Origin: Parabacteroides timonensis
Lineage (GTDB): Bacteria; Bacteroidota; Bacteroidia; Bacteroidales; Tannerellaceae
Length of the DNA: 64,000 bases
Assembly (NCBI RefSeq): GCF_900128505.1
Contig: NZ_LT669940.1
Coordinates: forward strand, 778,883 to 842,882
Direction of reading: 5' to 3'
Both the position numbers and the translations under genes were made by a program. Below the pieces are notes generated by a model. It made no database searches. It was not told where the DNA came from and saw only the letters and a program-made list of their open reading frames with translations. This document shows, one piece after another, positions 52,458 through 62,400 of this stretch (positions within the stretch are counted from its first letter, which is position 1; every line of letters starts with the position of its first letter).

Positions 52458-54279
52458 ATATTTTTTATTGGTGTGTTTTATTCTGTTTGCCGCTCATGCA
52501 GGGGCAAACAGAATAGACACTGTTTATGTTTCGGATTTTGGCGTACTGCCTAATACCTATGAGAATGCTGTAACAGGTCTGCAGGAAGCCATAAAAGCCT
52601 GTAAACAAACAGGTGCAAAGGTATTGAGTTTTCCGAAAGGACGCTATGATATCTGGCCGGAAGGAGCTATTCGTGCTGAATATTTCATCTCTAATACATC
52701 GACGGAAGAGGAATGTCCTTCAAAAGTAAAAACGATAGGATTGCTTTTTAAGGACATGGAAAATCTGATTATTGAGGGGAATGGTTCCATGTTGATGTAT
52801 CATGGGAAAATGATTACAATGGTACTGGATCATTGCAAGAATATTCAGATACGGAATATCAGTACGAACTTTCAGCGTCCGACTGCATCTGAGATTCAAT
52901 ATACCCGGGCTACTGCCGGAGAGACTGTCGTTACTTTACATCCGGATTCATGGTATGAGATAGTGGACGGTTATATTAATCTGTTTGGTGAAGGATGGAA
53001 GTCGAATCGTATTCATTGCAATGAGTATGATGTGGAAAAGAAAACTTCTGTTTATACGAATGGCTGGAATGTCTTATCCAAATCAAAGGTTAAAGAACTA
53101 TCCCATGGAGTTGTCAGTTTCTCAACTCCTTCTGATTTTCACCCTAAAGAAGGTAATATATTGACAGCCCGTGATGTGATTCGCGATCAGGTCGGAATGT
53201 TCATTCTGGAGAGCAGCGATATCGTTTTGCAGCATGTGAATATGCATTATATGCATGGTTTAGGTATCGTTAGTCAGTTTGTGAATAATATAACCATGGA
53301 CCATGTGAATTGTGTTCCTCCGGAAGATAGTGGCAGAATCCTCGCGGCATCTGCCGATATGATGCATTTTTCCGGATGTAGCGGAAAGATAAATATTTCG
53401 GATTGCCGTTATGAGGGAGCGCATGACGATCCGATCAATATACATGGAACCAATTTGAGGATCATGGAAAAGCTGGATGCCAATACGTTGAAACTTCGTT
53501 TTATGCATGGGCAGAGTTACGGCTTCAATGCTTTTCATGAAGGAGACGAGGTTGCTTTTGTCAGGGCTAAACGTATGGAACGTTATCAGCGTTCCTGTGT
53601 GTCGGAAGTGAAAAGGATTTCGGACAGAGAGGTTCTGTTGCGTTTGGATAAACCGGTTCCGGCCGATATGGAATTGGGATTGGATTGTATAGAAAACATG
53701 ACCTGTACACCGGAGGTCGAGATACGTAACTGTTACTTTACGCGTACTTGTACGCGGGGATTATTGATCACGACTCCTCGTAAAGCAATTATTGAAAATA
53801 ATATTTTTGAAAAGACAGGAATGAGTGCCATCCTGATAGAGGGAGATGCGGAAGGCTGGTTTGAATCGGGGCCTGTCTGTGACGTTTTGATCCGGAAAAA
53901 TACTTTTATAGATTGTGCTTATCAGGGAGGTCCTGGTAATGCCGTTATTGCACTGAACCCGTCGAATACACAGATTGATCCTGACCGGCCTGTTCATAAC
54001 AACGTGCGTATAGAAGAAAATGAATTTCGGGTCTTTGATTATCCGGTTCTTTATGCCAAAAGTACGCAAGGACTGGTCTTTAAGAATAATACGATCATCC
54101 GGACACATGATTTACAGCCGAAGTCCTCTAACAAACAGGCTTTCTTCCTGAATGGTTGCAGTAAGGTAGTTATCGAAGGGACTAACTGGGAGGGAGACGT
54201 TTTATCTTCCGGTTTACACCTGGAAAATATGAAAAGGAAACATGTAAAGTTTTCTAAAGATATAACACTTGAGAAATGA
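52444..54279 (+). CDS. glycoside hydrolase family 110 alpha-1,3-galactosidase
   Basis: This 611-residue exported enzyme has a signal peptide (YFLLVCFILFAAHAGA) and a right-handed parallel beta-helix. It closely follows the Bacteroides GH110 pattern: SFPKGRYDIWPEGAIRAEYF, SNTSTEEECPSKVKT, ASADMMHFSGCSGKI, GAHDDPINIHGTNLR and ENMTCTPEVEIRN. The Asp pair in AHDDP is in the expected catalytic region. GH110 enzymes invert and remove alpha-1,3-linked galactose, as in blood group B or linear alpha-Gal epitopes. Subfamily A (branched only) or B (branched and linear) cannot be told by eye. The ATG at 52444 is preferred over a TTG at 52429. This is the clearest indicator of the locus substrate: galactose-capped, possibly host, glycans. 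Confidence 0.9.
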   Translation: MSYTKYFLLVCFILFAAHAGANRIDTVYVSDFGVLPNTYENAVTGLQEAIKACKQTGAKVLSFPKGRYDIWPEGAIRAEYFISNTSTEEECPSKVKTIGLLFKDMENLIIEGNGSMLMYHGKMITMVLDHCKNIQIRNISTNFQRPTASEIQYTRATAGETVVTLHPDSWYEIVDGYINLFGEGWKSNRIHCNEYDVEKKTSVYTNGWNVLSKSKVKELSHGVVSFSTPSDFHPKEGNILTARDVIRDQVGMFILESSDIVLQHVNMHYMHGLGIVSQFVNNITMDHVNCVPPEDSGRILAASADMMHFSGCSGKINISDCRYEGAHDDPINIHGTNLRIMEKLDANTLKLRFMHGQSYGFNAFHEGDEVAFVRAKRMERYQRSCVSEVKRISDREVLLRLDKPVPADMELGLDCIENMTCTPEVEIRNCYFTRTCTRGLLITTPRKAIIENNIFEKTGMSAILIEGDAEGWFESGPVCDVLIRKNTFIDCAYQGGPGNAVIALNPSNTQIDPDRPVHNNVRIEENEFRVFDYPVLYAKSTQGLVFKNNTIIRTHDLQPKSSNKQAFFLNGCSKVVIEGTNWEGDVLSSGLHLENMKRKHVKFSKDITLEK

Positions 54280-54377
54280 GAAGAAAGAATAATTTGTTGA
54301 TGACTGCTTGGGAAGGTGTTTCTTATTTCATGGAACAACAGTTATATGATGCAACTACAACAGTGCGGTTTTTATAA
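54276..54377 (+). CDS. 33-residue ORF overlapping the GH110 stop
   Basis: ATG at 54276 overlaps the GH110 TGA (ATGA) and opens a 33-residue frame (MRRKNNLL, then MTAWEGVSYFMEQQLYD). It ends at TAA 54375-54377. The peptide is not recognised and may be chance or the start of a truncated downstream gene. Confidence 0.2.
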   Translation: MRRKNNLLMTAWEGVSYFMEQQLYDATTTVRFL

Positions 54378-54442
54378 GAAAATAAGTCTGTATCCTATAA
54401 AACATATCGTTTATAGTTAGTAATTGATTGAGATTTTTTTAG

Positions 54443-54507
54443 GCTTGCAGGTGTATTGTTTATTTTAATATCTGTTTTAAAACGGTCCCTGCAAGCTTTA
54501 TCTTTTA
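54443..54507 (+). terminator. probable terminator of the glycosidase operon
   Basis: Perfect 9-bp arms GCTTGCAGG (54443-54451) and CCTGCAAGC (54488-54496) have a 36-nt loop and are followed by TTTATCTTTT. Confidence 0.55.
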
Positions 54508-54539
54508 TTCATTTCTTATAGGTATATTGTTTATTTGTT

Positions 54540-54547
54540 TATTTTTG
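54540..54547 (+). promoter_or_regulatory. -7 element before the first sigma factor gene
   Basis: TATTTTTG matches TAnnTTTG about 67 bp before the ATG at 54614. No standard -33 element is seen. Confidence 0.35.
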
Positions 54548-54613
54548 CGAAACAGAGGGGGACGAGATAGTTTATAAAAGAATAACCTCATTTAATGAAG
54601 AAACTATACAATC

Positions 54614-55162
54614 ATGATCATCAATGAAAGAACATTCAAAGATGCATATAATGACTATTTTGAAATTATATGTCGCTTCCTGAATTTCTATACCCGCGAT
54701 TATCAGGTAATAGAGGAGGTGGTTCAGGATGTTTTTGTCTGTTTGTGGGAGGACTACGAAGGAAAAGAAATACAATACATCAAGACTTTTTTATATAACA
54801 GTGCCCGTAACCGGATGCTGAATTATTTACGTGATGAAGATAACCATACTGTTTTATTAGAGAAATGGGCGCGTATCGAATTAGAAAAGAACGAATCGGT
54901 CGATTGTGTAGACCGTGAGTTGTTTTATCAATTACTGCAGGCTGCCGTCGAGTCTTTACCTGAAAAATGTCGGGAGATATTTATCCTGAGCCGGGAAGAA
55001 CGACTAAGTTACAAAGAAATAGCACAAGTAAAAGAGATTTCCATAAAGACTGTCGAGAATCAAATGGGGATTGCCTTAAATAAGGTACGTGAATATATTG
55101 CATCCCATTCGGACGAGGCGATGGTGATTGCATTATTATCCCTTTTATCAAAGAATTACTAA
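54614..55162 (+). CDS. ECF RNA polymerase sigma factor lacking an adjacent anti-sigma gene
   Basis: This 182-residue sigma-70 family protein has region 2 (about 15-80; YTRDYQVIEEVVQDVFVCLW, IKTFLYNSARNRMLNYLRDE) and region 4 (about 110-165; SLPEKCREIFILSREERLSY, KTVENQMGIALNKVREY). ECF factors of this type normally pair with a FecR-like anti-sigma factor and an STN-containing SusC. Here the next gene is a broken SusC without STN, and no FecR gene is present, so the regulatory circuit seems partly lost. If still expressed, the sigma factor would lack its local inhibitor. Repeats of a TTCGTTTGATA motif follow directly. Confidence 0.88.
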   Translation: MIINERTFKDAYNDYFEIICRFLNFYTRDYQVIEEVVQDVFVCLWEDYEGKEIQYIKTFLYNSARNRMLNYLRDEDNHTVLLEKWARIELEKNESVDCVDRELFYQLLQAAVESLPEKCREIFILSREERLSYKEIAQVKEISIKTVENQMGIALNKVREYIASHSDEAMVIALLSLLSKNY

Positions 55163-55194
55163 CGGATATCTTCTCAGTTTCTTCTGTACTTCTA

Positions 55195-55282
55195 TTCGTT
55201 TGATAATTATTAAAAGAACAAAACACAATTATCAAACGAAAGGAACACATATGTGCTTTATTCGTTTGATATATATCAAACG
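55195..55282. repeat. cluster of inverted TTCGTTTGATA repeats
   Basis: TTCGTTTGATAATT (55195-55208) is inverted at 55227-55240. CGTTTGATATATATCAAACG at 55263-55282 is a perfect 20-bp palindrome of the same half-site. CACATATGTG (55246-55255), a perfect 10-bp palindrome, lies between them. Thus four half-sites occupy 88 bp between the lone sigma gene and the broken SusC. They could be operators or the edges of a small inserted or deleted element. Confidence 0.65.
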
Positions 55283-55374
55283 CAAGAGTCTTCGAATACA
55301 AAATCCTGTTTTATGGAGACAATATATTTTTATATTCTATAAAATATTTCATAGGGATTTAGGGGTATTACAAA

Positions 55375-57482
55375 ATGTTTAAATTAAAAAGGAAGTTACT
55401 TCCGATTTTATTCACACTATTTTTATTTAACTCTGCTTATGCTCAAAGTGTGAAGATCGATCTATCGGTAAAGAAAAGTGATTTGACTGGTGCCGTCTCT
55501 TCTGTGAAAATGTCAGATGCTCCAGTGGCAACAATCTCAACGGTCAGCCATGCATTAGCTGGAAAAGCTGCCGGATTGCAAGCTACTACAATTAGTGTAC
55601 AGCCTGGTGGTAATATTGAGTTTCGTATCCGCGGGGCGGCTTCTCCACAGGCAGGAAATGATCCGTTGATTATTGTAGATGGTTTCCCCGTTAGTGATCC
55701 GGGAAGTATGGAAGTTGGAAAATATGATGAAGGTAAAAAAGATAATATATTAGCTTCTATCAATCCTAATGATATAGAATCTATTGAAGTTCTGAAAGAT
55801 GCTAGCTCCACGGCTATCTATGGAGCATGTGCAGGTAATGGGGTAATTATTGTAACGACTAAAAAGAGGCAAACAGGTAAGCCTAATGTAAAATATTCAG
55901 GGTCCGTATCAACCCAAAATATAGCTCGTAATTATGAGGTACTTGATGCACATGATTTTATGCTTCAAAGAAACCGTTATTATCAAGAAAATGGATGCGG
56001 GATAATAAAATTGGAGTTTATGGAGGGGCAGATGAGTCCACTGTTTCTCCTTTTGTTCCCAGATATACGGATGCGGAGATTGCAAATCCTGCAAATAATA
56101 CGGATTGGATGGACGGAGTTACCCGTTCCGGATTTCAAACGCAACATAATATTTCTGTTTCCGGCGGATCTGAATATACTAAATATTTGATTTCCGGGAA
56201 TTATTTTAAACAAGATGGTGTGGTAAAAAATAATGGTCTGGAACGATTTACCGGGCGTATTAATATGGAACAGAAGATCAGTAAATATGTAAGAGCCGGT
56301 GTTAATCTGACACTTTCGACTAATAATTACGACAACGTACCTTTAGGTGCCGGTTTTGCTGAAAATGCCAGTTTATTGGTATCTGCGTCTCAGTTCAATC
56401 TGTTACTTCCAGTAAAGAATGAGAATGGAGAGTATACTCTTAATCCAGAAGAATCATTTGTGCCGAATCCGATTTCTTTGTTGGAAATTACAGATAAGAC
56501 GCGGAAGAAACGAATATTAGGTACGGCTTATTTAGAAATAGAACCGATCAAGGATTTGATATTGAAAGCTGATATCGGTGTCGATAATAATATGCAGAAA
56601 AGAAGGACTTATTTGCCTATTACTACTCTTTACGGAGCGAAAGAGGGAGGTACGGCGAATATTGGAGAGTTTGATAAATCAGATTATTTGTTGGATTTAA
56701 CAGCTTCTTATAAAAAAATACTGGGGCGTCATTCCTTGAATGCATTGGTTGGATATTCTTTCCAGTCTTTTAATTATGAAAATTTGTCTGCAGGAAACAG
56801 TAAATTTCTTACAGATGGTTTCTTTTATAATAATCTGGGAGCAGGGGTTTATCCTAAACCAAGTGTTCTGCATCCAAAAATGAAATGGCATCTTTTTTCG
56901 GGCGTGTTAGTTATTCTTTTGCTGATAAATATTTACTAACAGCAACGTTACGTGCTGATGGTGCATCAAATTTCGCAGCTAATAAAAGATGGGGTTATTT
57001 TCCTTTTGTCGCGTTAGGTTGGAGGTTCATTGAAGAATCTTTTATGCAAAACCTGAAAGATGTTTTCTCTAATGTAAAATTGCGTGTCAGTTACGGACAA
57101 ATAGGTAATTCAAATATAGGTAATAAAGCTATTAGTTTTTATAAGGTAGGTAATAATAATATTTTTGGAGATCAGGAATATAAAGGAGTTTATCTGGATC
57201 AGTTAGGTAATCCGGATCTGAGTTGGGAAACGACAAACGAACTAAACGTCGGATTGGATCTGGGTTTCTTTGATAACCGCATCAATTTGACGGGAGAATA
57301 TTTTTATAAGATCGTATCTGACTTATTGGATAAACGTAACTTGTTGGCTCATCAAGAGGTTAGTATTATTGCTGCCAATATAGGTAAAACGCAGAGCTCA
57401 GATTTTGAAAAGGTATTTATTTGCTATTTCTTTAGGAAGTCGGAGAAATTATATTTGTGTTTCACTAAACCTGGTTAATTGA
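55375..57482 (+). pseudogene. SusC/RagA transporter pseudogene (two frameshifts, internal deletion)
   Basis: A SusC-like reading is spread over three frames. Frame one runs from ATG 55375 through signal peptide (LLPILFTLFLFNSAYA) and plug (PLIIVDGFPV, IESIEVLKDASSTAIYGACA) to about 55990. There a one-base loss shifts to a second frame (MRDNKIGVYG, GFQTQHNISVSGGSEYTKYL). Near 56860 a second shift leads to the third (NEMASFFGRVSYSFADKYLL, up to IAANIGKTQS). After about 57400 roughly 300 residues of barrel are missing. Another frame ending at 57482 reads RNYICVSLNLVN, like a C-terminal barrel strand. The N-terminal carboxypeptidase-like domain is absent, and no SusD follows. It cannot make a functional transporter. 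Confidence 0.85.
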
Positions 57483-57595
57483 TAAAAGTAATGAGGAAAT
57501 ATTGGCTTTTAACTTGATGTCTTAATGTTTTTAGTACATAAAGGGTGTAGCAGGAAATATTTTGTATATCTTTATCCCCTGTTAGCGATATTGTT

Positions 57596-58159
57596 ATGAA
57601 GGAGAGTACCGAGATACAAACATTTAATCATCTGTTTATGAATTACAAAGGACGTTTTGTTCACTTTGCCAGAACGTATGTGGATGATGAAATGATGGCA
57701 GAAGATATAGCTGTCGAAAGTTTGATGTATTATTGGGAAAACCGTCAAAAACTCGACTCTCATTCAAATGTTCTGGCTTATATCTTGACAGTCATCAAAC
57801 ATAAGTGCCTGGATCATTTAAAGCAGTCACGTGTGCAGGAAGATTTCGTCGAATATATGAAAACGAATGAAGTCCGGAAATTGAACTTACGTATTGCTAC
57901 TTTGGAAGCCTGTAATCCGGAGAGGATATTTTCAGAAGAACTTCAGGAGCTGGTAGATAAGACATTGCTTTCCCTTCCAGAGCAAACCCGCGATATTTTT
58001 ATGAGAAGTCGTTATTATAACCAGAATCATAAAGAAATAGCCGAAGCACTGGGACTTTCGACAAAGGCTGTTGAATTCCATATAACCAAGGCGTTGAAAG
58101 TGCTTCGTGTAGCTTTGAAAGATTATTTACCAGCCTTATTTTTCTTAGGTATTTGTTAA
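57596..58159 (+). CDS. ECF RNA polymerase sigma factor of the intact Sus-type module
   Basis: This 187-residue sigma-70 family factor has region 2 (FARTYVDDEMMAEDIAVESL, YILTVIKHKCLDHLKQSRVQ) and region 4 (LLSLPEQTRDIFMRSRYYNQ, HKEIAEALGLSTKAVEFHIT). It precedes a FecR-type anti-sigma gene and an STN-SusC/SusD pair. This is the usual cascade in which the loaded transporter signals through FecR to free the sigma factor and switch on its own operon. It differs clearly from the lone sigma factor at 54.6 kb, so the two modules are not a recent duplication. Confidence 0.92.
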   Translation: MKESTEIQTFNHLFMNYKGRFVHFARTYVDDEMMAEDIAVESLMYYWENRQKLDSHSNVLAYILTVIKHKCLDHLKQSRVQEDFVEYMKTNEVRKLNLRIATLEACNPERIFSEELQELVDKTLLSLPEQTRDIFMRSRYYNQNHKEIAEALGLSTKAVEFHITKALKVLRVALKDYLPALFFLGIC

Positions 58160-58291
58160 TTGATCGATCCTTTTCTTCTTTGAATAGAAACTTATATCCA
58201 ACCGCCTTCCTGAAATGTTTTTTCAAAAAAAGTTACTTTTTCGTTAGGGATGTTCCTTAGCAAATCGCTTTATAAGCAGAAACACGAAAAA

Positions 58292-59251
58292 ATGAAAAAA
58301 GAAACATTATATAGATATTTTGAAGGCATAACTTCCCCGGAAGAGGAGGAGGCTGTTTATCGTTGGCTGGATGCCTCTTCTGAAAACGAGAAGGAATTAT
58401 TAAAGGAGCGTGAACTTTTTGATGCGATGATTCTTGCCGGAAGTACAGAACAAGATCTGTCCGGAAAGAAGATAGCATTGACAGTGCCTAAAGGTATGTG
58501 GATTCGTCCCTGGATACGCGAAGTGATGAAGGTTGCAGCAGTAGTCGCAATAACGGTCGCTTGTGGTTTATATTTTTATGTAGCCGAAAAAAAGGAACTA
58601 TTGTCTGCCATGAATACTGTTACTGTTCCTGCAGGGCAACGTGTGAATCTGAAATTATCGGATGGGACCACTGTTTGGCTGAATGCTAGATCGGAGATGG
58701 TGTATCCGGCTGTCTTCTCCGGTTCGAAACGTGAAGTGAAGTTGGATGGGGAAGGCTATTTTGAGGTGAAACATGACAAGGAATCTCCTTTCGTGGTTCA
58801 TACTCGGAAATGTGATATAGAAGTATTAGGGACGAAGTTTAATGTGGAGGCCTATTCGGATTCGGAAGAGTTTTCAACATCCTTGATGGAGGGCTCAGTG
58901 AAAGTGACGGATAATTCAGCAGTCTCAGCTTCAGTCCTTTTGAAACCGGATCAAGAGGTTCATATGAAAGATGGACGGTTATTGGTCTCATTCATTGAAG
59001 ATTATGATCATTTCCGTTGGCGGGACGGATTGGTTTGTTTTGATAATGTCGCATTTCATGAGCTGATGAAACGTTTCGAAAAATGTTACGGTATATCTAT
59101 TGTTGTGGAGAATAAGAATCTGGAAGAATATTCGTGCAGCGGTAAATTCCGTATCTCCGACGGATTGGATAATGCGTTACGTATTTTGCAACGAAATGCT
59201 AAATATACTTTTGAAAGAAATGAAGACAACTCTATTGTCTATATAAAATAA
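58292..59251 (+). CDS. FecR-family anti-sigma factor
   Basis: This 319-residue inner-membrane protein has a cytoplasmic N-terminal domain (about 1-80; LYRYFEGITSPEEEEAVYRW), one membrane helix (VMKVAAVVAITVACGLYFYV) and a periplasmic FecR domain (TVTVPAGQRVNLKLSDGTTV, VKLDGEGYFEVKHDKESPFV). A C-terminal region follows that would contact the STN domain of SusC. It holds the upstream sigma factor until the transporter signals. The ATG at 58292 is chosen over an alternative start at 58250, because family members begin near the YFEG motif. Confidence 0.9.
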   Translation: MKKETLYRYFEGITSPEEEEAVYRWLDASSENEKELLKERELFDAMILAGSTEQDLSGKKIALTVPKGMWIRPWIREVMKVAAVVAITVACGLYFYVAEKKELLSAMNTVTVPAGQRVNLKLSDGTTVWLNARSEMVYPAVFSGSKREVKLDGEGYFEVKHDKESPFVVHTRKCDIEVLGTKFNVEAYSDSEEFSTSLMEGSVKVTDNSAVSASVLLKPDQEVHMKDGRLLVSFIEDYDHFRWRDGLVCFDNVAFHELMKRFEKCYGISIVVENKNLEEYSCSGKFRISDGLDNALRILQRNAKYTFERNEDNSIVYIK

Positions 59252-59329
59252 GTCTAATTAAAAATGAAAAGCCTATGAAACATGAATCGTAAAGTTAATC
59301 TTAAAGAAGATAGTTGATCTTAAAATGAA

Positions 59330-59361
59330 ATGCCGACAAGTGTCCCCACACTCATCGGCAT
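59330..59361 (+). promoter_or_regulatory. hairpin in the leader of the STN-SusC gene
   Basis: ATGCCGA and TCGGCAT arms, with inner AGTGT/ACACT pairing around CCCC, form a long stem 54 bp before the SusC ATG. No T-tract follows. It may mark the end of the fecR message, regulate SusC translation, or stabilise the RNA. Confidence 0.4.
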
Positions 59362-59414
59362 CCAATTAACACAATTAAAAATAACTGTATTAATCAATTA
59401 GCAACAACAAAGAT

Positions 59415-62400
59415 ATGAATAAAAAATTCTTATCGTGGGTTTTCTATGACAAACCCCAACGATGTAAACACTTTTTTAGAATAATGAAGATAACCACTTT
59501 ATTCCTGTTCGTGTTAATCTTCTGTCTGCACGCAGAAAACACTAATTCGCAGAATGTCAGGGTTACTGTAAAGCAAAACAATACGCAACTATCCAGTATT
59601 TTAACTGACATTGAGAAGCAGACGGATTATTTGTTTGTTTATGACAAATATGTCAATGTGAATCGTAAAGTATCGGTAAATTTGAATAAACGTCCGTTAG
59701 GAGAGGTTTTGGAAGAACTGTTCGACGGAACGGATGTAAAGTTTGTGGTTGATGGGGCTTATATTGTTTTGTCGCCAAAAGAAGGTTGGGTAGAAGGTGT
59801 AAATTCAGTAGCCCAGCAAGGGAAAACTATAACAGGTGTAGTAAAAGATGTTAGTGGCGAACCTGTTATTGGCGCGAATGTTGTGGAAAAAGGAACAACA
59901 ACCGGAACTATTACAGATGTTGATGGAAAGTTTACACTGAATGTAGCCTCTAATGATGCGACATTAATGATATCTTATATTGGATATATTCCGGCCGAGA
60001 TAAAAGTAAAAGACAAATCTTCTGTATCTGCTACCCTGAAGGAAGATAGCGAGGTTTTGGATGAAGTGGTTGTTGTGGGATATGGAACGCAAAAGAAGAT
60101 CAATCTGACCGGTGCTGTAGCGCAGGTCACACCTGAAGAAATTCAGAGCCGACCGATCACCAATGTGACGCAGGCTTTGCAAGGTATTACGCCGGGGTTG
60201 AATATTGCTCCATCATCTAAATATGGAGGTGAAGTAGGAAGTCCCATGGAAATGAATATTCGTGGTGTCGGTTCTTTGACGGAGGGTTCCGGTAGTCCGT
60301 ATGTGTTGGTTGACGGTGTACCTATGGATTTGTCGTTGGTCAACCCGACCGATATTGAAAGCATTTCTATCTTGAAAGATGCTGCTTCTGCAGCCATCTA
60401 TGGAGCAAGAGCTGCCTATGGCGTTATCCTGGTAACAACCAAGTCTGGATCAGAGGGTGAGAAGTTTACTATCTCCTATAATGCAAATTTTGGTTGGAAG
60501 ACACCGACGATGTTGCAGAGAACTGTGAACTCATTAGATTTCGCAACAGCCATGAACCAGGCTTGTGCTAACTCAGGTATCTCTCCGCTTTATACGGATG
60601 AAATGGTAGAATTGATCAAAGAAAACATTGCAAGTGGTGGTACCATGCCAGGAGTAATTCCGGATAGGTCCAATCCACTTCAATGGGGACAGAATGGAGA
60701 TACTTATGCCAATACCGACTGGATGGATGTCTATTATAAAAAATGGGCTTTTCAGAACAGTCATGATGTTTCAATAGCCGGAAGAACCGACAAATCATCT
60801 TATTACGCTGGTCTGGGTTATTTGAAACAAGACGGTCAGCTAAACTTCTTTGATGAGAATTATAAGCGATACAATGTGACTGTCAATAACAGTACGCAGG
60901 TAACTCCGTGGTTAAAGTTTAAATTGAATTCGAAATTCGCTTACAGTAAAAACAATCTGCCAGTTGGTTATAGCGGATACGATCGTACTGTAAACTATCA
61001 CATGATGGCGCGTGCTTATCCTACTTTACCTGTCTATAACCCTAATGGTGACTTTATGGAATCGAATAGTGTTGCACAGATATTGAAGGAGGGTGGTTCT
61101 GAAAAACAATCAACCACTACTGTTTATATCACACCGAGTTTCGAGATCAAGGTGATTGAAGACTTGAAAATTAATGGTGATTTTACCTATAATTATCTGG
61201 GCTTTGACAAGGATACTCATTTTGCAAAAGTGAATGTCGGAAATGTGGATGGCAAAACGACTCATCTCCATCATGCCAACAATTTTAACAAGATCGAGGA
61301 AGAACAAAAAAGCGTGACTTATACAACCGGTAATCTTTATGCCAATTATGCGAAGTATTTCGATAAACACCATTTGGATGCATTAGTCGGTGGACAAATA
61401 GAATACAACAGTACGAAACGTTTGATCGGTTCGAAACGGGATTTGATTACAGACGATGTCCCGTCGATCGGTACAGCTACGGGGTTGACTGATTTGCAGG
61501 ATGAAAAATCCGAGTGGTCTACATTAGGTACTTTTGTTCGCTTGAATTATTCGTTCGATGACCGTTATATGCTTTCTTTTAACGGACGTTATGATGGTTC
61601 TTCCCGTTTCCGTTCAGGTAAACAGTGGGGTTTCTTCCCTTCCTTCTCTGCGGCCTATAACTTACACCGTGAGAAATTCTGGGAACCGATAGCTCCGTAT
61701 GTCAACACTTTTAAACTGAGAGCATCCTATGGTACGCTGGGTAACCAGGAGGTTCCTAACTATCTGTTCTACGAAACAATTCCGGTAAAGACCAATCTGG
61801 AGTATATTATAAATGGAGCGCGTCCCATCTATACCCAATCGCCTGCATTGGTTAGTTGGAATCTGACATGGGAAGAATCTCGTACACTGAACATCGGTGC
61901 CGATATGTCATTCCTGGACAACCGTCTTAGCGGTACATTCGAATGGTACTCACGCGAAACAGTCAATATGTTCGGTCCGAGCGAAGCACTCCCTGCCGTA
62001 TTAGGTAAAGATGCTCCGAAAAAGAACAATGCTTCTTTGCGAACGAATGGCATTGAAGTGAGTTTAACCTGGAAACAACGGGTAAATAATGATTTCAGTT
62101 ACTCTGTTACCGGAACTTTATCTGATAACCAGACTGAGGTTACAAAATATAATAATCCGACACAGATTATCTCTGATAAGACATACTTTAAAGGACAAAA
62201 GCTCGGTGATATCTGGGGATACGAAACCGATCGTTTCTTTACCAGTGAAGATGACGTTAAGAATTCACCGGATCAATCGGCTATCCATGCTAAATGGAAT
62301 CCGGGAGATATTAAATATAAAGATCTGAATAATGATGGTAAAATTGATTGGGGAGATAACACCGCTTCTAATCCGGGTGATAAAAAGGTAATCGGTAACA

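Noticed and set aside
54614..59251. The two sigma factor genes as a recent tandem duplication
   Set aside because: The two proteins differ throughout, and only one has an anti-sigma partner, so they look like separate modules.
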